From Streptomyces parvus (GTDB lineage Bacteria; Actinomycetota; Actinomycetes; Streptomycetales; Streptomycetaceae), in contig NZ_BMRY01000001.1 in NCBI RefSeq assembly GCF_014648875.1, positions 913,304 through 977,303 of the forward strand: DNA of 64,000 nt. Direction: 5' to 3'. Made by a program: the position numbers and the translations under genes. The notes beneath the pieces were generated by a model. It saw nothing but the letters and a program-made list of their open reading frames with translations, was not told the origin of the DNA and did no database searches. Each line of letters begins with the position of its first letter. Position 1 is the stretch's first letter. Positions 1 to 9,289 of this stretch are shown piece after piece.

Positions 1-812
1 CCGGCGACGAGCTGATCGGAGCGCTGCGCCGACTCGGCATCGACAGGACCGGGGCGATCAGCGTCGAGAACCTCGACCTCACCCTCTCCACGCACGCCGA
101 CAAGGCCGAGCACGAGGCCCCGGGCGACAGCGCCGACGCGGTCCTGTGGGAGGAGCTGACGGAGGCGACGCACGAGGAGTCGACGTTCTCCGTCACCTAC
201 GTCTCCTTCCTCGCCCTCGCCACGATGCTCGCCGCCTGCGGTGTGATGCTCGACAACGCGGTGCTGATCGTGGGCGCGATGGCGGTCGGGCCGGAGTTCG
301 GCCCGCTGGCCGGGATCTCCACGGCCGTCGTGCAGCGCGCACCGCGCCTGGTGGTCCGCTCGCTGTGGGCCCTGATCGGCGGCTTCGCGCTGGCGATGGT
401 TCTCACGGCCGGTTTCGCCTGGCTGATGGACGCGTTCGGCCTGTTCACCCCCGACATGATCGACAGGCCCCGGCCGAACACCGGCTTCATCTGGCACCCG
501 GACTGGATGTCGTTCGTCGTGGCGTTCCTGGCCGGCATCGCCGGGACACTCTCCCTCACCTCGGCGAAGTCCGGGGCCCTGATCGGCGTGGCCATCTCCG
601 TGACGACGGTCCCGGCCGCCGCCAACGCGGCCGTCGCGTTCAGCTACTCCGACTACCAGCAGACGATCGGATCGGGTCAGCAGCTCCTCGCCAACCTCGG
701 CGGGATCGTCCTCGCGGGCACGCTGACCCTGCTGCTCCAGAAGGGCCTGTGGAGGATCGGGCGTGCGCAAAAGCCCCCGGCGAGCACGCCGGGGGCCTCC
801 GTGGGGGCGTGA
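1..812 (+). CDS. DUF389 family membrane protein, 5' truncated
   Basis: The frame is open from base 3, so the start lies before the window. About 269 residues remain. A short soluble part ends in WEELTEATHEESTFSV and is followed by a hydrophobic core with several membrane segments. The first of these contains the AVLIVGAMAVGPEFGPLAG stretch that marks DUF389 (TIGR00341-like) proteins. The family's biochemical role is not known. The last codons (QKPPASTPGASVGA) are written over a perfect 10-bp GC hairpin at 773-796 that probably ends transcription. The next gene starts 81 nt downstream with its own strong ribosome binding site. The family call is firm; function is open. Confidence 0.85.
   Translation, partial: GDELIGALRRLGIDRTGAISVENLDLTLSTHADKAEHEAPGDSADAVLWEELTEATHEESTFSVTYVSFLALATMLAACGVMLDNAVLIVGAMAVGPEFGPLAGISTAVVQRAPRLVVRSLWALIGGFALAMVLTAGFAWLMDAFGLFTPDMIDRPRPNTGFIWHPDWMSFVVAFLAGIAGTLSLTSAKSGALIGVAISVTTVPAAANAAVAFSYSDYQQTIGSGQQLLANLGGIVLAGTLTLLLQKGLWRIGRAQKPPASTPGASVGA
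773..796 (+). terminator. terminator-like hairpin inside the DUF389 coding end
   Basis: Perfect 10-bp inverted repeat GCCCCCGGCG / CGCCGGGGGC with the tetraloop AGCA. It lies wholly inside the last codons of the DUF389 gene, and no U tract follows. The terminator role is inferred from shape and position. Confidence 0.5.
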
Positions 813-893
813 CCGGGCGGAGGACGGCCCTCCCGGAAGGCACGGGCGCCCACAGCCGGTGCGAACCAGGTGAGGGCGGTGTAAGGAGGAGGC

Positions 894-1997
894 ATGCCGC
901 AGCGCCCCGAAGGACCCGGCCCTCGGTGGGGGCTGGTCGCCATCCCGATCCTGTGGATCGTCGCGGTGACCGTGGTCGACGTGCTCGCGCCGCCGGACAT
1001 CCACCTCGGCCCGCTGCTCGTCGCGGCCCCGGCCATCACGCCGTCGTTCGGCGGGCCGAGGACCGTGGGCGCGGTCGCAGCACTCGCGGTGGTCGCTCAG
1101 ACCCTCATCGGAGTCATCCGCGACCCCGATGACCTGCTCTCGGCCAACCACGAGGCGCAGATCATCGCCCTGATGCTGGTCGGCGTGAGTCTGGTGGTCT
1201 TCTGCGTCGTCCGGGAGCGCCGCGCGAAGGAACTGTCGCAGGTCCGCCATGTGTCCGAAGCCGCCCAGCGCGTGGTCCTGCCCCCGCTGCCCGGCAAGCT
1301 CGGGCCCCTGCGGGCCTCGGCTCTCTACCTCGCCGCGGAGGCCGAGGCCCGGATCGGCGGGGACCTGTACGCGGCGGCACGCACCACGTCCGGCACCCGG
1401 CTGATCGTCGGCGACGTCCGGGGCAAGGGGCTGACCGCGGTCAGCGACGCCGCCCTGCTGCTCGGAGCCTTTCGGGTCGCCGCCCACCGCGAGGCGGGCC
1501 TGAGCGAGCTGGTGGCCTACCTGGACCGCAGCGTGTGCTGGGACCTGATGGAACCGGGCGAGACGGGCCGCCTCGGCGAAACGTTCATCACGGCCGCCAT
1601 CATGGACATCCCCGACCAGAACGGCCCGGTCCGGATGATCTCCTGCGGACACCCGCCGCCCATCGTCCTGCGCGACGGACGCCCGACGACGATGCACGCC
1701 AGGCACCCGGCGCCCCCGCTGGGCCTGGGCGACCTGGCACACCCCCGCTACGAGATCGACAGCTTCCCGTTCGAACCGGGGGACCTCCTGCTGCTGTACA
1801 CGGACGGGGTCACCGAGGCGCGCGACGCATCCGGCGCCTTCTACCCGCTCACCGATCGCATCACCGGATGGGACGAGAGCAGTCCCGACGCCTTCCTCCA
1901 CCGCCTCAGGCACGACCTCCTGCGGTACGTCGGCGGACCCCTGAACGACGACGCCGCCATGATCGGCGTGCAACGCCCCGCACTGCCCGGGACGTGA
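894..1997 (+). CDS. membrane-anchored SpoIIE-type PP2C serine/threonine phosphatase
   Basis: 367 aa. The N-terminal ~110 residues hold three or four hydrophobic segments (one begins WGLVAIPILWIVAVTVVDV), and the last ends at a basic REROR-like edge (VRERRAKELSQ). Residues ~135-365 form a SpoIIE/PP2C domain: EARIGGDLYAA, the metal-binding loop GDVRGKG, LLYTDGVTEARD and the terminal NDDAAMIGV, which keeps the Asp pair. Such phosphatases usually act on anti-anti-sigma factors or other phosphoproteins in Streptomyces stress and development signalling; the partner here is unknown because no STAS or kinase gene is adjacent. The start is set by AAGGAGGA at 883-890. The gene is convergent with glmM. 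Confidence 0.85.
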   Translation: MPQRPEGPGPRWGLVAIPILWIVAVTVVDVLAPPDIHLGPLLVAAPAITPSFGGPRTVGAVAALAVVAQTLIGVIRDPDDLLSANHEAQIIALMLVGVSLVVFCVVRERRAKELSQVRHVSEAAQRVVLPPLPGKLGPLRASALYLAAEAEARIGGDLYAAARTTSGTRLIVGDVRGKGLTAVSDAALLLGAFRVAAHREAGLSELVAYLDRSVCWDLMEPGETGRLGETFITAAIMDIPDQNGPVRMISCGHPPPIVLRDGRPTTMHARHPAPPLGLGDLAHPRYEIDSFPFEPGDLLLLYTDGVTEARDASGAFYPLTDRITGWDESSPDAFLHRLRHDLLRYVGGPLNDDAAMIGVQRPALPGT

Positions 1998-2033
1998 GCG
2001 CAGAACTCCGCCCCGGGCCCGAGGGCTCCGCGC

Positions 2034-2082
2034 AGCCGTACGCGTACGCGTACGCACGGCTCAAGCCGGTACGCGTACGGCT
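2034..2082. terminator. inverted repeat between convergent phosphatase gene and glmM
   Basis: A 14-nt arm AGCCGTACGCGTAC (2034-2047) is repeated in perfect inversion at 2069-2082, with a 21-nt loop rich in further CGTACG units. It fills the gap between two convergent genes and probably serves both as a terminator. There is no U tract. Confidence 0.5.
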
Positions 2083-2095
2083 CGGGGCCGGGGCA

Positions 2096-3454
2096 TCACC
2101 CCAGCGCGGACTTCACCACATCGGCCAGCCGGCCCGCGACGGCCCGCGCCTGCTCGATGTCGGCGGCCTCGACCATGACCCGTACCAGCGGCTCCGTACC
2201 CGACTGGCGCAGCAGTACGCGCCCGCTCTCGCCGAGCTCGGCCTCCGCCTCGATGACCGCCGCGGCCAGCTCGGCCGAGGTGTTCACCCGGGTCTTGTCG
2301 ACGTCGGGGACGTTGATCAGGACCTGGGGCAGGCGCTGCATGACCCCGGCCAGCTCGGCGAGGCTCCGGCCGGTGGCGGCGACGCGGGCCGCCAGCATCA
2401 GGCCGGTCAGCGTGCCGTCGCCGGTCGTGGCGTGGTCCAGGACGATGACGTGACCGGACTGCTCGCCGCCCAGCGCGAAGCCCTCGGCCTTCATCGACTC
2501 CAGGACGTACCGGTCGCCGACCGCCGTCTGGACGAGCCGGATGCCCTCGCGCTCCATGGCCAGCTTGAAACCGAGGTTCGACATGACCGTGCCGACCACG
2601 GTGTCCTTGCGCAGCTGCCCGGCCTCCCGCATGGCGAGGGCCAGCACGGCGAGGATCTGGTCGCCGTCGACCTCCTCGCCCGCCGCGTCCACGGCCAGGC
2701 AGCGGTCGGCGTCGCCGTCGTGCGCGATGCCGAGGTCGGCTCCGTGCTCGACGACGGCGGCGCGCAGCAGCTCCAGGTGGGTGGAGCCGCAGCCGTCGTT
2801 GATGTTGAGGCCGTCCGGGTCGGCCCCGATGGTGACGACCTGGGCGCCGGCCCGCGCGAACGCGGCCGGCGAGACCCGGGCGGCGGCGCCGTGCGCCTCG
2901 TCCAGGACGACCTTCAGACCGTCGAGCCGGTTGGGGAGGACGCCGACGAGGTGGGCGACGTAACGGTCGAAGCCCTCCGTGTACTCGGTGACCCGGCCCA
3001 CGCCGGCGCCGGTCGGGCGGTCCCACGGCTCACCGGTGCGGTGCTGCTCGTAGACCGTCTCGATCCGGTCCTCCAGCTCGTCGGCGAGCTTGTGGCCGCC
3101 GCGGGCGAAGAACTTGATGCCGTTGTCGGGCATCGCGTTGTGGCTGGCGGAGAGCATCACGCCGAGGTCGGCGTCGAGCACCCCGGTGAGGTGGGCGACC
3201 GCGGGCGTCGGCAGCACGCCGACGCGCAGAACGTCCACCCCGGCACTGGCCAGGCCCGCCACGACGGCGGCCTCCAGGAACTCTCCGGACGCCCGTGGGT
3301 CACGTCCGACCACGGCGGTCGGGCGATGGCCCGCGAAGGTACCTGCCTCGGCGAGTACGTGCGCCGCCGCGACCGAGAGACCGAGCGCCAGCTCGGCCGT
3401 CAGATCGGCGTTGGCGACACCCCGTACCCCATCCGTACCGAAGAGTCGTCCCAC
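2096..3454 (-). CDS. glmM: phosphoglucosamine mutase GlmM
   Basis: 452 aa, the normal length. It interconverts glucosamine-6-phosphate and glucosamine-1-phosphate on the route to UDP-GlcNAc and peptidoglycan. Visible motifs are the N-terminal [11 protein letters not shown], the phosphoserine loop [11 protein letters not shown], the metal-binding DGDADRC and the phosphate-binding [12 protein letters not shown]. The frame continues 38 codons upstream, but that part is not GlmM-like. The GTG at 3454 gives the family N-terminus and has GGAGGA spaced correctly in front. The gene lies downstream of rplM-rpsI, separated by a terminator at 3672-3704, so it probably has its own promoter in 3455-3670. 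Confidence 0.95.
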   Translation of the reverse strand: MGRLFGTDGVRGVANADLTAELALGLSVAAAHVLAEAGTFAGHRPTAVVGRDPRASGEFLEAAVVAGLASAGVDVLRVGVLPTPAVAHLTGVLDADLGVMLSASHNAMPDNGIKFFARGGHKLADELEDRIETVYEQHRTGEPWDRPTGAGVGRVTEYTEGFDRYVAHLVGVLPNRLDGLKVVLDEAHGAAARVSPAAFARAGAQVVTIGADPDGLNINDGCGSTHLELLRAAVVEHGADLGIAHDGDADRCLAVDAAGEEVDGDQILAVLALAMREAGQLRKDTVVGTVMSNLGFKLAMEREGIRLVQTAVGDRYVLESMKAEGFALGGEQSGHVIVLDHATTGDGTLTGLMLAARVAATGRSLAELAGVMQRLPQVLINVPDVDKTRVNTSAELAAAVIEAEAELGESGRVLLRQSGTEPLVRVMVEAADIEQARAVAGRLADVVKSALG

Positions 3455-3671
3455 TGGTGTCCTCCGAAGTGCTCCGAAACCACAAACCACTACTGCACAG
3501 CAAACGAACTGAGAAACCAAACAACGAAAGCGGCGAAAAAACGACAAAATAGGAACGCCGGGCGTCATCGCTCAGGCCTGCGCCCACATGGCGCAGGCGG
3601 GGCACACGCACGGCGTACCGGGCCGATGAACGTCTCATGCCGTTATACGCCCGCGAGCGTCGATAAACGAA

Positions 3672-3704
3672 CGCCCCGGCAGCACGGTGTGTGCCGCCGG
3701 GGCG
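3672..3704 (-). terminator. terminator after rpsI
   Basis: 14-nt arms CGCCCCGGCAGCAC and GTGCCGCCGGGGCG with one mismatch and a 5-nt loop, starting 26 nt past the rpsI stop codon on the minus strand. Confidence 0.6.
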
Positions 3705-3729
3705 AACGTGACAGTCGAGCAGGCGATAT

Positions 3730-4257
3730 TTAGCGCTTGCTGTACTGCGGGGCCTTACGGGCCTTCTTGAGACCGGCCTTCTTGCGCTCGACCGCACGGT
3801 CGTCGCGGGAGAGGAAGCCGGCCTTCTTCAGCGTGGCGCGGTTGTTGTCCACGTCCGCCTCGTTCAGCGCGCGGGCCACGCCGAGGCGCAGGGCGCCGGC
3901 CTGACCGGAGACGCCGCCACCCGAGATGCGGGCGATGACGTCGTAGCGGCCGTCGAGCTCGAGCACCTTGAAGGGCTCGTTGACTTCCTGCTGGTGCACC
4001 TTGTTGGGGAAGTAGTCCTCAAGGGTGCGACCGTTGATCTTCCACTTGCCGGTGCCCGGAACGATCCGGACGCGGGCGATGGCGTTCTTGCGACGGCCCA
4101 GGCCGGCGGCGGGCTGCGGGTCACCGAAGCGGCCCGCGAGGGACTCGCTGGTGTACTCGCCCTCGACGGGAACCTCGGACTCGAAGGTGGTCACCTCGGC
4201 GAAGGTCTCCTCGCCCTCGGTGCCCTCGACGGGGTTCTCAACAGTGGTCTCGGCCAC
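3730..4257 (-). CDS. rpsI: 30S ribosomal protein S9
   Basis: 175 aa. S9 sits in the head of the 30S subunit, and its C-terminal tail (KAPQYSKR) reaches the P-site tRNA. The conserved body starts near residue 53 ([14 protein letters not shown]) and includes [11 protein letters not shown] and [10 protein letters not shown]. The first ~50 residues are a strongly acidic, probably disordered extension ([16 protein letters not shown]). This makes it longer than the ~130 aa E. coli protein but is usual in Streptomyces. Second gene of the rplM-rpsI operon, 44 nt after rplM. Confidence 0.97.
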   Translation of the reverse strand: MAETTVENPVEGTEGEETFAEVTTFESEVPVEGEYTSESLAGRFGDPQPAAGLGRRKNAIARVRIVPGTGKWKINGRTLEDYFPNKVHQQEVNEPFKVLELDGRYDVIARISGGGVSGQAGALRLGVARALNEADVDNNRATLKKAGFLSRDDRAVERKKAGLKKARKAPQYSKR

Positions 4258-4301
4258 GATTCTCCTCAGATCTTTCTGTACGTCTTAGGGGGTGGCCGGA
4301 A

Positions 4302-4745
4302 CTACTGCGCGACCTGGGTGATCTCGAACGGGACCGGCTGCTGAGCAGCGTGCGGGTGCTGGTCGCCCGCGTAGACCTTGAGCTTCGAGAGCACCTGACG
4401 GCCCAGGGTGTTCTTGGGGATCATGCCCTTGATGGCCTTCTCGACGGCCTTCTCGGGGTTCTTCGCCAGCAGCTCGTCGTAGCGCACCGAACGGAGACCG
4501 CCCGGGAAGCCCGAGTGGCGGTACGCCATCTTCTGGGTCTTCTTGTTGCCGGACAGGTGCACCTTGTCGGCGTTGATGATGATGACGAAGTCGCCCATGT
4601 CCATGTGGGGGGCGTAGATCGCCTTGTGCTTACCCCGGAGGAGGTTCGCAGCCGTGGTGGCGAGACGGCCCAGGACGATGTCCTGAGCGTCGATGATGTG
4701 CCACTGGCGAGTGACATCGCCGGGCTTGGGGCTGTACGTACGCAC
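4302..4745 (-). CDS. rplM: 50S ribosomal protein L13
   Basis: 147 aa. L13 is an early 50S assembly protein. Motifs are [36 protein letters not shown] and the C-terminal [12 protein letters not shown]. The open frame extends 14 codons further upstream; the GTG at 4745 is chosen because it gives the family N-terminus and follows GAAGG at good spacing. It heads the operon with rpsI. Confidence 0.95.
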   Translation of the reverse strand: MRTYSPKPGDVTRQWHIIDAQDIVLGRLATTAANLLRGKHKAIYAPHMDMGDFVIIINADKVHLSGNKKTQKMAYRHSGFPGGLRSVRYDELLAKNPEKAVEKAIKGMIPKNTLGRQVLSKLKVYAGDQHPHAAQQPVPFEITQVAQ

Positions 4746-4995
4746 TTCGTAGCCTTCGCTTCTTAGTGGATGAGGTCCAGACAACACATGGCACCCCTGA
4801 AGCGATCATGCAGCTGGGGCTCACAGCGCCGGGACGATGCCCGTATGCGAGCCACTGGTAACTGCTCCAGAGAACCTACGTAGGGGCCCTGAGCGCCACG
4901 AGGGCGCGGCCGATACGCATAACAAAGGTGAAGCCTACCGTCGCCCCCCACAGGGGTCAAAACGCCCCCGCAGAGTCAGCCCCGCCGCACAAATT

Positions 4996-5016
4996 CAGCC
5001 CCGCCGGCGTTTGAGG
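4996..5016. repeat. dispersed Streptomyces intergenic repeat, copy 1
   Basis: Reads CAGCCCCGCCGGCGTTTGAGG. It closely matches the copy at 9209-9229. Sequences of this form are frequent in Streptomyces intergenic DNA (from general knowledge) and usually sit beside GC hairpins, as here. Confidence 0.6.
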
Positions 5017-5017
5017 C

Positions 5018-5044
5018 GCGGGGGCCCGGGGGCAGCGCCCCCGC
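5018..5044 (-). terminator. hairpin after the ABC-F gene
   Basis: GCGGGGGC (5018-5025) pairs with GCCCCCGC (5037-5044), 16 nt past the stop codon of the minus-strand ABC-F gene. Confidence 0.5.
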
Positions 5045-5059
5045 AACGGCGCCGCACGC

Positions 5060-6694
5060 TCACCGCGACCGCTCAACCCTCCGCTCGTCCCACACCGGCT
5101 CCCCGCTCTCCCGCACCACCCCATCCGCCCCGAACACCAGATACCGGTCGAAGGACTTCGCGAACCACCGGTCGTGCGTGACGGCCATCACCGTCCCGTC
5201 GTACGACTCCAGCCCGTCCTGCAACGCCTCCGCCGACTCCAGGTCCAGGTTGTCCGTCGGCTCGTCCAGGAGCAGCGCCGTGGTCCCCGCCAGCTCCAGC
5301 AGCAGGATCTGGAACCGCGCCTGCTGCCCGCCGGACAGCTTCTCGAAGGCCTGGTCACCCTGCCGCTCCAGCTCGTACCGCCGCAGCACCGACATCGCCC
5401 CGCCCCGGTCCTTCGCGTGCTCGGACCAGAGGATGTCCACCAGCGTCTCGCCCAGCAGCTCCGGATGCGCGTGCGTCTGCGCGAAGTGCCCGGGCACGAC
5501 CCGTGCCCCGAGCTTCCACTCCCCCGTGTGCGCCACCGGCTCCCCCGCCAGCAGCCGCAGGAAGTGCGACTTGCCGGACCCGTTGGAGCCGAGGACCGCG
5601 ACGCGCTCCCCGTAATAGATCTCCAGGTCGAACGGTTTCATCAGCCCGGTCAGCTCCAGGTCCTTGCAGGTCACCGCCCGCACCCCGGTCCGCCCGCCGC
5701 GCAGCCGCATCTTGATGTCCTGCTCGCGCGGCGGCTCCGGCGGCGGCCCGGCCTCCTCGAACTTCTTGAAGCGGGTCTGCATCGCCCGGTAGCGCGAGGC
5801 CATGTCGGGGCTGTTCGCCGCCTGCTGCCGCAGGCGCAGGACGAGCGCCTTCAGCCGGGCGTGCTCCTCCTGCCAGCGCCGCAACAGTTCCTCGAACCGC
5901 GCGAACCGCTCCTTGCGCGCCTCGTGGTACGTGGCGAAGCCGCCACCGTGCACCCACACATCGCTGCCCGCCGGGCTCGGCTCGACGCTGACGATCTTCT
6001 CGGCGGCCCGGGACAGCAGCTCCCGGTCGTGGGAGACGAAGAGGACCGTCTTACGGGTCTCCTTCAGCTTCTCCTCCAGCCACCGCTTCCCCGGCACGTC
6101 CAGATAGTTGTCCGGCTCGTCCAGCAGCAGCACCTCGTCGGGCCCGCGCAGCAGCGCCTCCAGCACCAGCCGTTTCTGCTCGCCGCCGCTGAGCGTGCGC
6201 ACCTCGCGCCACTGCGCCTTGTCGTACGGGACGCCCAGCGCGGCCGTCGTGCACATGCCCCAGACCGTCTCGGCCTCGTACCCGCGCGCCTCCGCCCAGT
6301 CGCTGAGCGCCTGCGCGTACGCCATCTGCGCGGCCTCGTCATCGACGGTGAGGATGCGTTCCTCGGCCGCGTCGACGGCCTTCGCGGCCTCCCTGATCCG
6401 GGGCTGGGCCACCGACACCAGCAGGTCCCGTACGGTCCGCTCGTCCCGCACCGAGCCCACGAACTGCGGCATCACGCCGAGCCCGCCGCTCACCGACACC
6501 GTGCCGCCGTGCGGCTGGAGCTCACCGGCGAGCAGCCGCAGCAGGGTCGTCTTGCCCGCCCCGTTCGCCCCGACGAGCGCGACGACCGCTCCGTCGGCCA
6601 CCCGGAACGAGGCATCGCCGAGCAGCACCCGCCCGTCCGGAAGGTAGTACTCAAGGTGGCCCGCTTCGAGATGTCCCATACCGAGCATTGTCAC
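5060..6694 (-). CDS. ABC-F family ATPase (ribosome-associated or resistance type)
   Basis: 544 aa with two ABC domains and no membrane segments, so ABC-F rather than a transporter. Domain 1 has Walker A GANGAGKTT (~residues 42-50), signature LSGGEQKR and Walker B VLLLDEPDNYLD. A charged linker follows (~residues 255-330, RWQEEHARLKALVLRLRQQ). Domain 2 has GSNGSGKSH, LSGGQQAR and ALLLDEPTDNLD. ABC-F proteins bind the ribosomal E site and rescue stalled or antibiotic-bound ribosomes; which role applies here cannot be told from sequence. The GTG at 6694 has GGAG about 10 nt upstream; ATG codons at 6688 or 6679 are alternatives. Divergent from the gene at 6747. Confidence 0.85.
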   Translation of the reverse strand: MTMLGMGHLEAGHLEYYLPDGRVLLGDASFRVADGAVVALVGANGAGKTTLLRLLAGELQPHGGTVSVSGGLGVMPQFVGSVRDERTVRDLLVSVAQPRIREAAKAVDAAEERILTVDDEAAQMAYAQALSDWAEARGYEAETVWGMCTTAALGVPYDKAQWREVRTLSGGEQKRLVLEALLRGPDEVLLLDEPDNYLDVPGKRWLEEKLKETRKTVLFVSHDRELLSRAAEKIVSVEPSPAGSDVWVHGGGFATYHEARKERFARFEELLRRWQEEHARLKALVLRLRQQAANSPDMASRYRAMQTRFKKFEEAGPPPEPPREQDIKMRLRGGRTGVRAVTCKDLELTGLMKPFDLEIYYGERVAVLGSNGSGKSHFLRLLAGEPVAHTGEWKLGARVVPGHFAQTHAHPELLGETLVDILWSEHAKDRGGAMSVLRRYELERQGDQAFEKLSGGQQARFQILLLELAGTTALLLDEPTDNLDLESAEALQDGLESYDGTVMAVTHDRWFAKSFDRYLVFGADGVVRESGEPVWDERRVERSR

Positions 6695-6734
6695 GGTCCG
6701 CGAACTCCAGGCCCAACCGGTTTACCGCACCCCC

Positions 6735-6740
6735 TAAACT
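6735..6740 (+). promoter_or_regulatory. -10 box of a probable leaderless promoter
   Basis: TAAACT ends 6 nt before the ATG at 6747 and no Shine-Dalgarno lies between. That spacing places the transcription start at or next to the ATG. The -35 region is weak. Confidence 0.4.
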
Positions 6741-6746
6741 GCGCGC

Positions 6747-7598
6747 ATGAGCTTTGGGCAAGGGGGGGCCTCCTGGGGGCCCGGGGGCGACGGGACACCG
6801 GACTGGGCGGCGCTGGCGGATCAGTCCGCCGCGCGGGCCCGCCGCAAGAGACTGCTGATGATCGGCGGCGGGGCGCTGGCCACCGTCGCGATCGGCGCGA
6901 TCGTGACCACCGCCGTGGTCACGTCGAACGGCGGCGACACCGGCAAGGGCGACAAGAACGCCGGCCAACTGCCCGCCCCCGCCGAGCTACCCGAGGACAC
7001 CTCCGCGCCCCAGCCCTCGTTCTCCTCGGTCGCCCCGCCGCCCCCGCCGGACCCCAAGGACTACATATCCAGCGCCGACAAGGACAAGGCGCCGGTCACC
7101 GTCGACGGGTTCTTCCCCGGCAAGAAGCTCACCATGGGCGACCGCGTCCACCTCAAGGGAGCGACGAGCAGCTCCGCGAAGTGCGCCACGGGCACCCAGG
7201 GCGCCCTCGGCTCCGTCCTCACGAACAACGGCTGCAAGCAGCTCATCCGGGCCACCTACCGCAAGGACGGGGTCGCCGTCACGGTCGGCGTCGCCGTCTT
7301 CGACACGGAGGCCCGTGCGAAGAAGGCCGTCGACCAGGCCTCGGGCGGTCTCGCCTCGCTGAGCGGCGGAGGCGTCGACACCTTCTGCCGGGGCGGCACG
7401 GTCTGCCTCCGCACCTCCAACTCCTACGGTCGCTACGCCTACTTCACCATCGGCGGCTTCCTCAACGGCAAGCGGGTCACCACCGCCGACGAGAACGTCT
7501 ACGCGGTCAACAAGGACCTGACGAACTTCACCTTCCGTCAGATCCACCGCAGAGGCCAGATCCAGGCCTCACAGGCCGCCGCCGACCCCAACGGCTGA
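6747..7598 (+). CDS. single-pass membrane-anchored protein of unknown function
   Basis: 283 aa. The first ~30 residues are Gly-rich (FGQGGASWGPGGDGTPDW), followed by a basic edge (ARRKRLLM) and one membrane segment at ~residues 35-55 (IGGGALATVAIGAIVTTAVV). After a Pro/Ala/Ser-rich linker, ~180 extracellular residues contain Cys residues that could form disulfides (SAKCATG, NNGCKQL, TFCRGGTVCL). The topology suggests an outward-facing sensor or scaffold. I do not recognise the domain. The start appears leaderless. It lies between the divergent ABC-F gene and the convergent truA. Confidence 0.75.
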   Translation: MSFGQGGASWGPGGDGTPDWAALADQSAARARRKRLLMIGGGALATVAIGAIVTTAVVTSNGGDTGKGDKNAGQLPAPAELPEDTSAPQPSFSSVAPPPPPDPKDYISSADKDKAPVTVDGFFPGKKLTMGDRVHLKGATSSSAKCATGTQGALGSVLTNNGCKQLIRATYRKDGVAVTVGVAVFDTEARAKKAVDQASGGLASLSGGGVDTFCRGGTVCLRTSNSYGRYAYFTIGGFLNGKRVTTADENVYAVNKDLTNFTFRQIHRRGQIQASQAAADPNG

Positions 7599-7619
7599 CC
7601 CGACCCCCGGGGTCGGGGA

Positions 7620-8474
7620 TCAGCAGCAGCCCGCCCCCGGCAACGTCCTTACGTTCCGGGCCTCTTCGGCCCGCGCCGCCAGCAAGTCGTCCGCCGGGTA
7701 CGCCACTTCCTCCAGCGTCAGCCCGTGCGGGCGCACCACGTGCACCCCGGGATCGCGCACCTTCGCGGCCAGCACCTCGGCGGGCCAGGAGGCCGGCCGC
7801 CGCCCGTCGCCGACGAACAGCGCCGCCCCGATCAGCGCCCGCACCATGTTGTGGCAGAACGCGTCCGCCTGCACGGTCGCGGTGAGGACGCCGGACTCCT
7901 CATCCCGTACCCAGCTCAGCTTCTGGAGCGTCCGGATGGTCGTCGCGCCCTCGCGCTTCTTGCAGTAGGCGGCGAAGTCGTGCTCGCCGACCATCAGCGC
8001 GGCCGCCTCGTTCATCGCGTCCAGGTCCAACGGCCGGTCGTGCCAGAGCACATGACCGCGCGTCAGTGGGTCGACCCCGCCGGGCCGGTCGCCGACGCGG
8101 TAGGCGTATCGCCGCCACAGCGCGGAGAACCGGGCGTTGAACCCCGGCGGGGCGGGGGCCGCGCGCCAGACCCGTACGTCCAGCGGCAGCCGCCCCGCCA
8201 GCCGGCGCAGCAGCTTCTCTTCATGCTCCGCCCAGACCGCCTCCGGCAGATCCACATGGGCCACCTGGCCGCGCGCGTGCACGCCGGCGTCCGTGCGGCC
8301 CGCCACCGTCAGGTCGTACGTCACCGACGAGCGGGTCACGGTCCGCAGCGCGTCCTCGATCTCGCCCTGCACCGTGCGCCGGCTGGTCTGCTTCGCCCAG
8401 CCGGAGAAGTCCTTGCCGTCGTAGGACAGGTCCAGTCGTACCCGTACGAAACCGGGCTCGGCCTGGTCACTCAC
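7620..8474 (-). CDS. truA: tRNA pseudouridine synthase A
   Basis: 284 aa. It converts uridines 38-40 of the tRNA anticodon arm to pseudouridine. The N-terminal [19 protein letters not shown] and the catalytic-Asp motif [16 protein letters not shown] are typical. [15 protein letters not shown] and [17 protein letters not shown] are further family blocks. It follows rplQ on the same strand but a hairpin at 8507-8544 separates them, so read-through rather than a tight operon is likely. Confidence 0.95.
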   Translation of the reverse strand: MSDQAEPGFVRVRLDLSYDGKDFSGWAKQTSRRTVQGEIEDALRTVTRSSVTYDLTVAGRTDAGVHARGQVAHVDLPEAVWAEHEEKLLRRLAGRLPLDVRVWRAAPAPPGFNARFSALWRRYAYRVGDRPGGVDPLTRGHVLWHDRPLDLDAMNEAAALMVGEHDFAAYCKKREGATTIRTLQKLSWVRDEESGVLTATVQADAFCHNMVRALIGAALFVGDGRRPASWPAEVLAAKVRDPGVHVVRPHGLTLEEVAYPADDLLAARAEEARNVRTLPGAGCC

Positions 8475-8506
8475 CGCGTCTCCCTCTCCACACCCTGGTC
8501 AGCGAA

Positions 8507-8544
8507 ACGGGCCCGCACCGCCCCGAAGGGTGATGCGGGCCCGT
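8507..8544 (-). terminator. terminator after rplQ
   Basis: 11-bp perfect arms ACGGGCCCGCA (8507-8517) and TGCGGGCCCGT (8534-8544) with a 16-nt loop, just beyond the rplQ stop codon. On the minus strand a short TTTC follows. It marks the 3' end of the large ribosomal protein block. Confidence 0.65.
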
Positions 8545-8566
8545 CCCGTGGTCCGTCTCAGAACGC

Positions 8567-9070
8567 TCAGGCGTCCTTGGACTCGGCGTCGTCGGCCGGC
8601 TTGGCGTCCTCGACGGTCTCGGCCGCGGGGGCCTCGTCCTTCTTGAGGGCGTCTTCCTTGACCGCACGCTTTGTGGCGGCCTCGGCCTCACCGGTGGCCT
8701 GCTGGGCCACGGTCAGCGCCTCGACCAGCTCGATGACCGCCATCGGGGCGTTGTCGCCACGACGGTTGCCGATCTTGGTGATACGGGTGTAACCACCGGG
8801 GCGGTTCTCGTACCGGGGAGCGATCTCGGTGAAGAGCGTGTGGACGACGCTCTTGTCCGTGATCGTCTGGAGCACCAGGCGACGGTTGTGGATGTCGCCC
8901 TTCTTCGCCTTGGTGACGAGGCGCTCGGCGACGGGGCGCAGGCGGCGGGCCTTGGCCTCGGTCGTCGTGATGCGGCCGTGCTCGAACAGCGACTTCGCCA
9001 GGTTCGCGAGAAGCAGCTTCTCGTGAGCGGCGCTACCGCCGAAACGGGCTCCCTTGGTGGGACGCGGCAT
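8567..9070 (-). CDS. rplQ: 50S ribosomal protein L17
   Basis: 167 aa. The conserved body is [38 protein letters not shown] and [14 protein letters not shown]. From ~residue 120 there is an acidic Ala/Glu/Asp-rich tail ([18 protein letters not shown]), beyond the ~127 aa of E. coli L17 and probably disordered. The ATG at 9070 follows AAGGAG; the frame's upstream codons are leader. It is 219 nt after rpoA, an unusually wide gap for this block that carries a dispersed repeat. Confidence 0.95.
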   Translation of the reverse strand: MPRPTKGARFGGSAAHEKLLLANLAKSLFEHGRITTTEAKARRLRPVAERLVTKAKKGDIHNRRLVLQTITDKSVVHTLFTEIAPRYENRPGGYTRITKIGNRRGDNAPMAVIELVEALTVAQQATGEAEAATKRAVKEDALKKDEAPAAETVEDAKPADDAESKDA

Positions 9071-9208
9071 GGTGTTTCTCCTTGTGTGCTGCACCGGCCG
9101 TATCAGGTACCGGTGTCAGTTCCCGTGCGGCGGACGCCCCACGGAAGTCATAGCTGCCGGACGGCGTTCAAGCCCGCCCGACGTCCACGCCGGACATCAG
9201 CCAAAATC

Positions 9209-9229
9209 AAGCCCGTCCGGCGATTGAGG
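9209..9229. repeat. dispersed Streptomyces intergenic repeat, copy 2, between rpoA and rplQ
   Basis: AAGCCCGTCCGGCGATTGAGG matches the 4996-5016 copy at 17 of 21 positions. A related AGCCCGCCCGACG stretch lies about 40 nt upstream. It sits inside the rpoA-rplQ spacer of an otherwise compact operon. Confidence 0.6.
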
Positions 9230-9289
9230 ACAAAGCCTCAGCCCGGCACGGGGCACCCAGGAAACCCGGGCACCCCCCGCCGGAGGCGA

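Larger units (their letters stand above)
4746..5059 (-). promoter_or_regulatory. rplM leader and intergenic region (no gene)
   Basis: 314 bases without a convincing gene. The part next to rplM must hold the rplM-rpsI promoter and leader. I see AT-richer bases near 4915-4925 but no well-spaced -35/-10 pair. The distal part holds one copy of a Streptomyces dispersed repeat (4996-5016) and a hairpin after the ABC-F gene (5018-5044). Confidence 0.4.

Noticed and set aside
5174..7885. 903-codon plus-strand frame
   Set aside because: It crosses the ABC-F gene in antisense and the next gene in a wrong frame.
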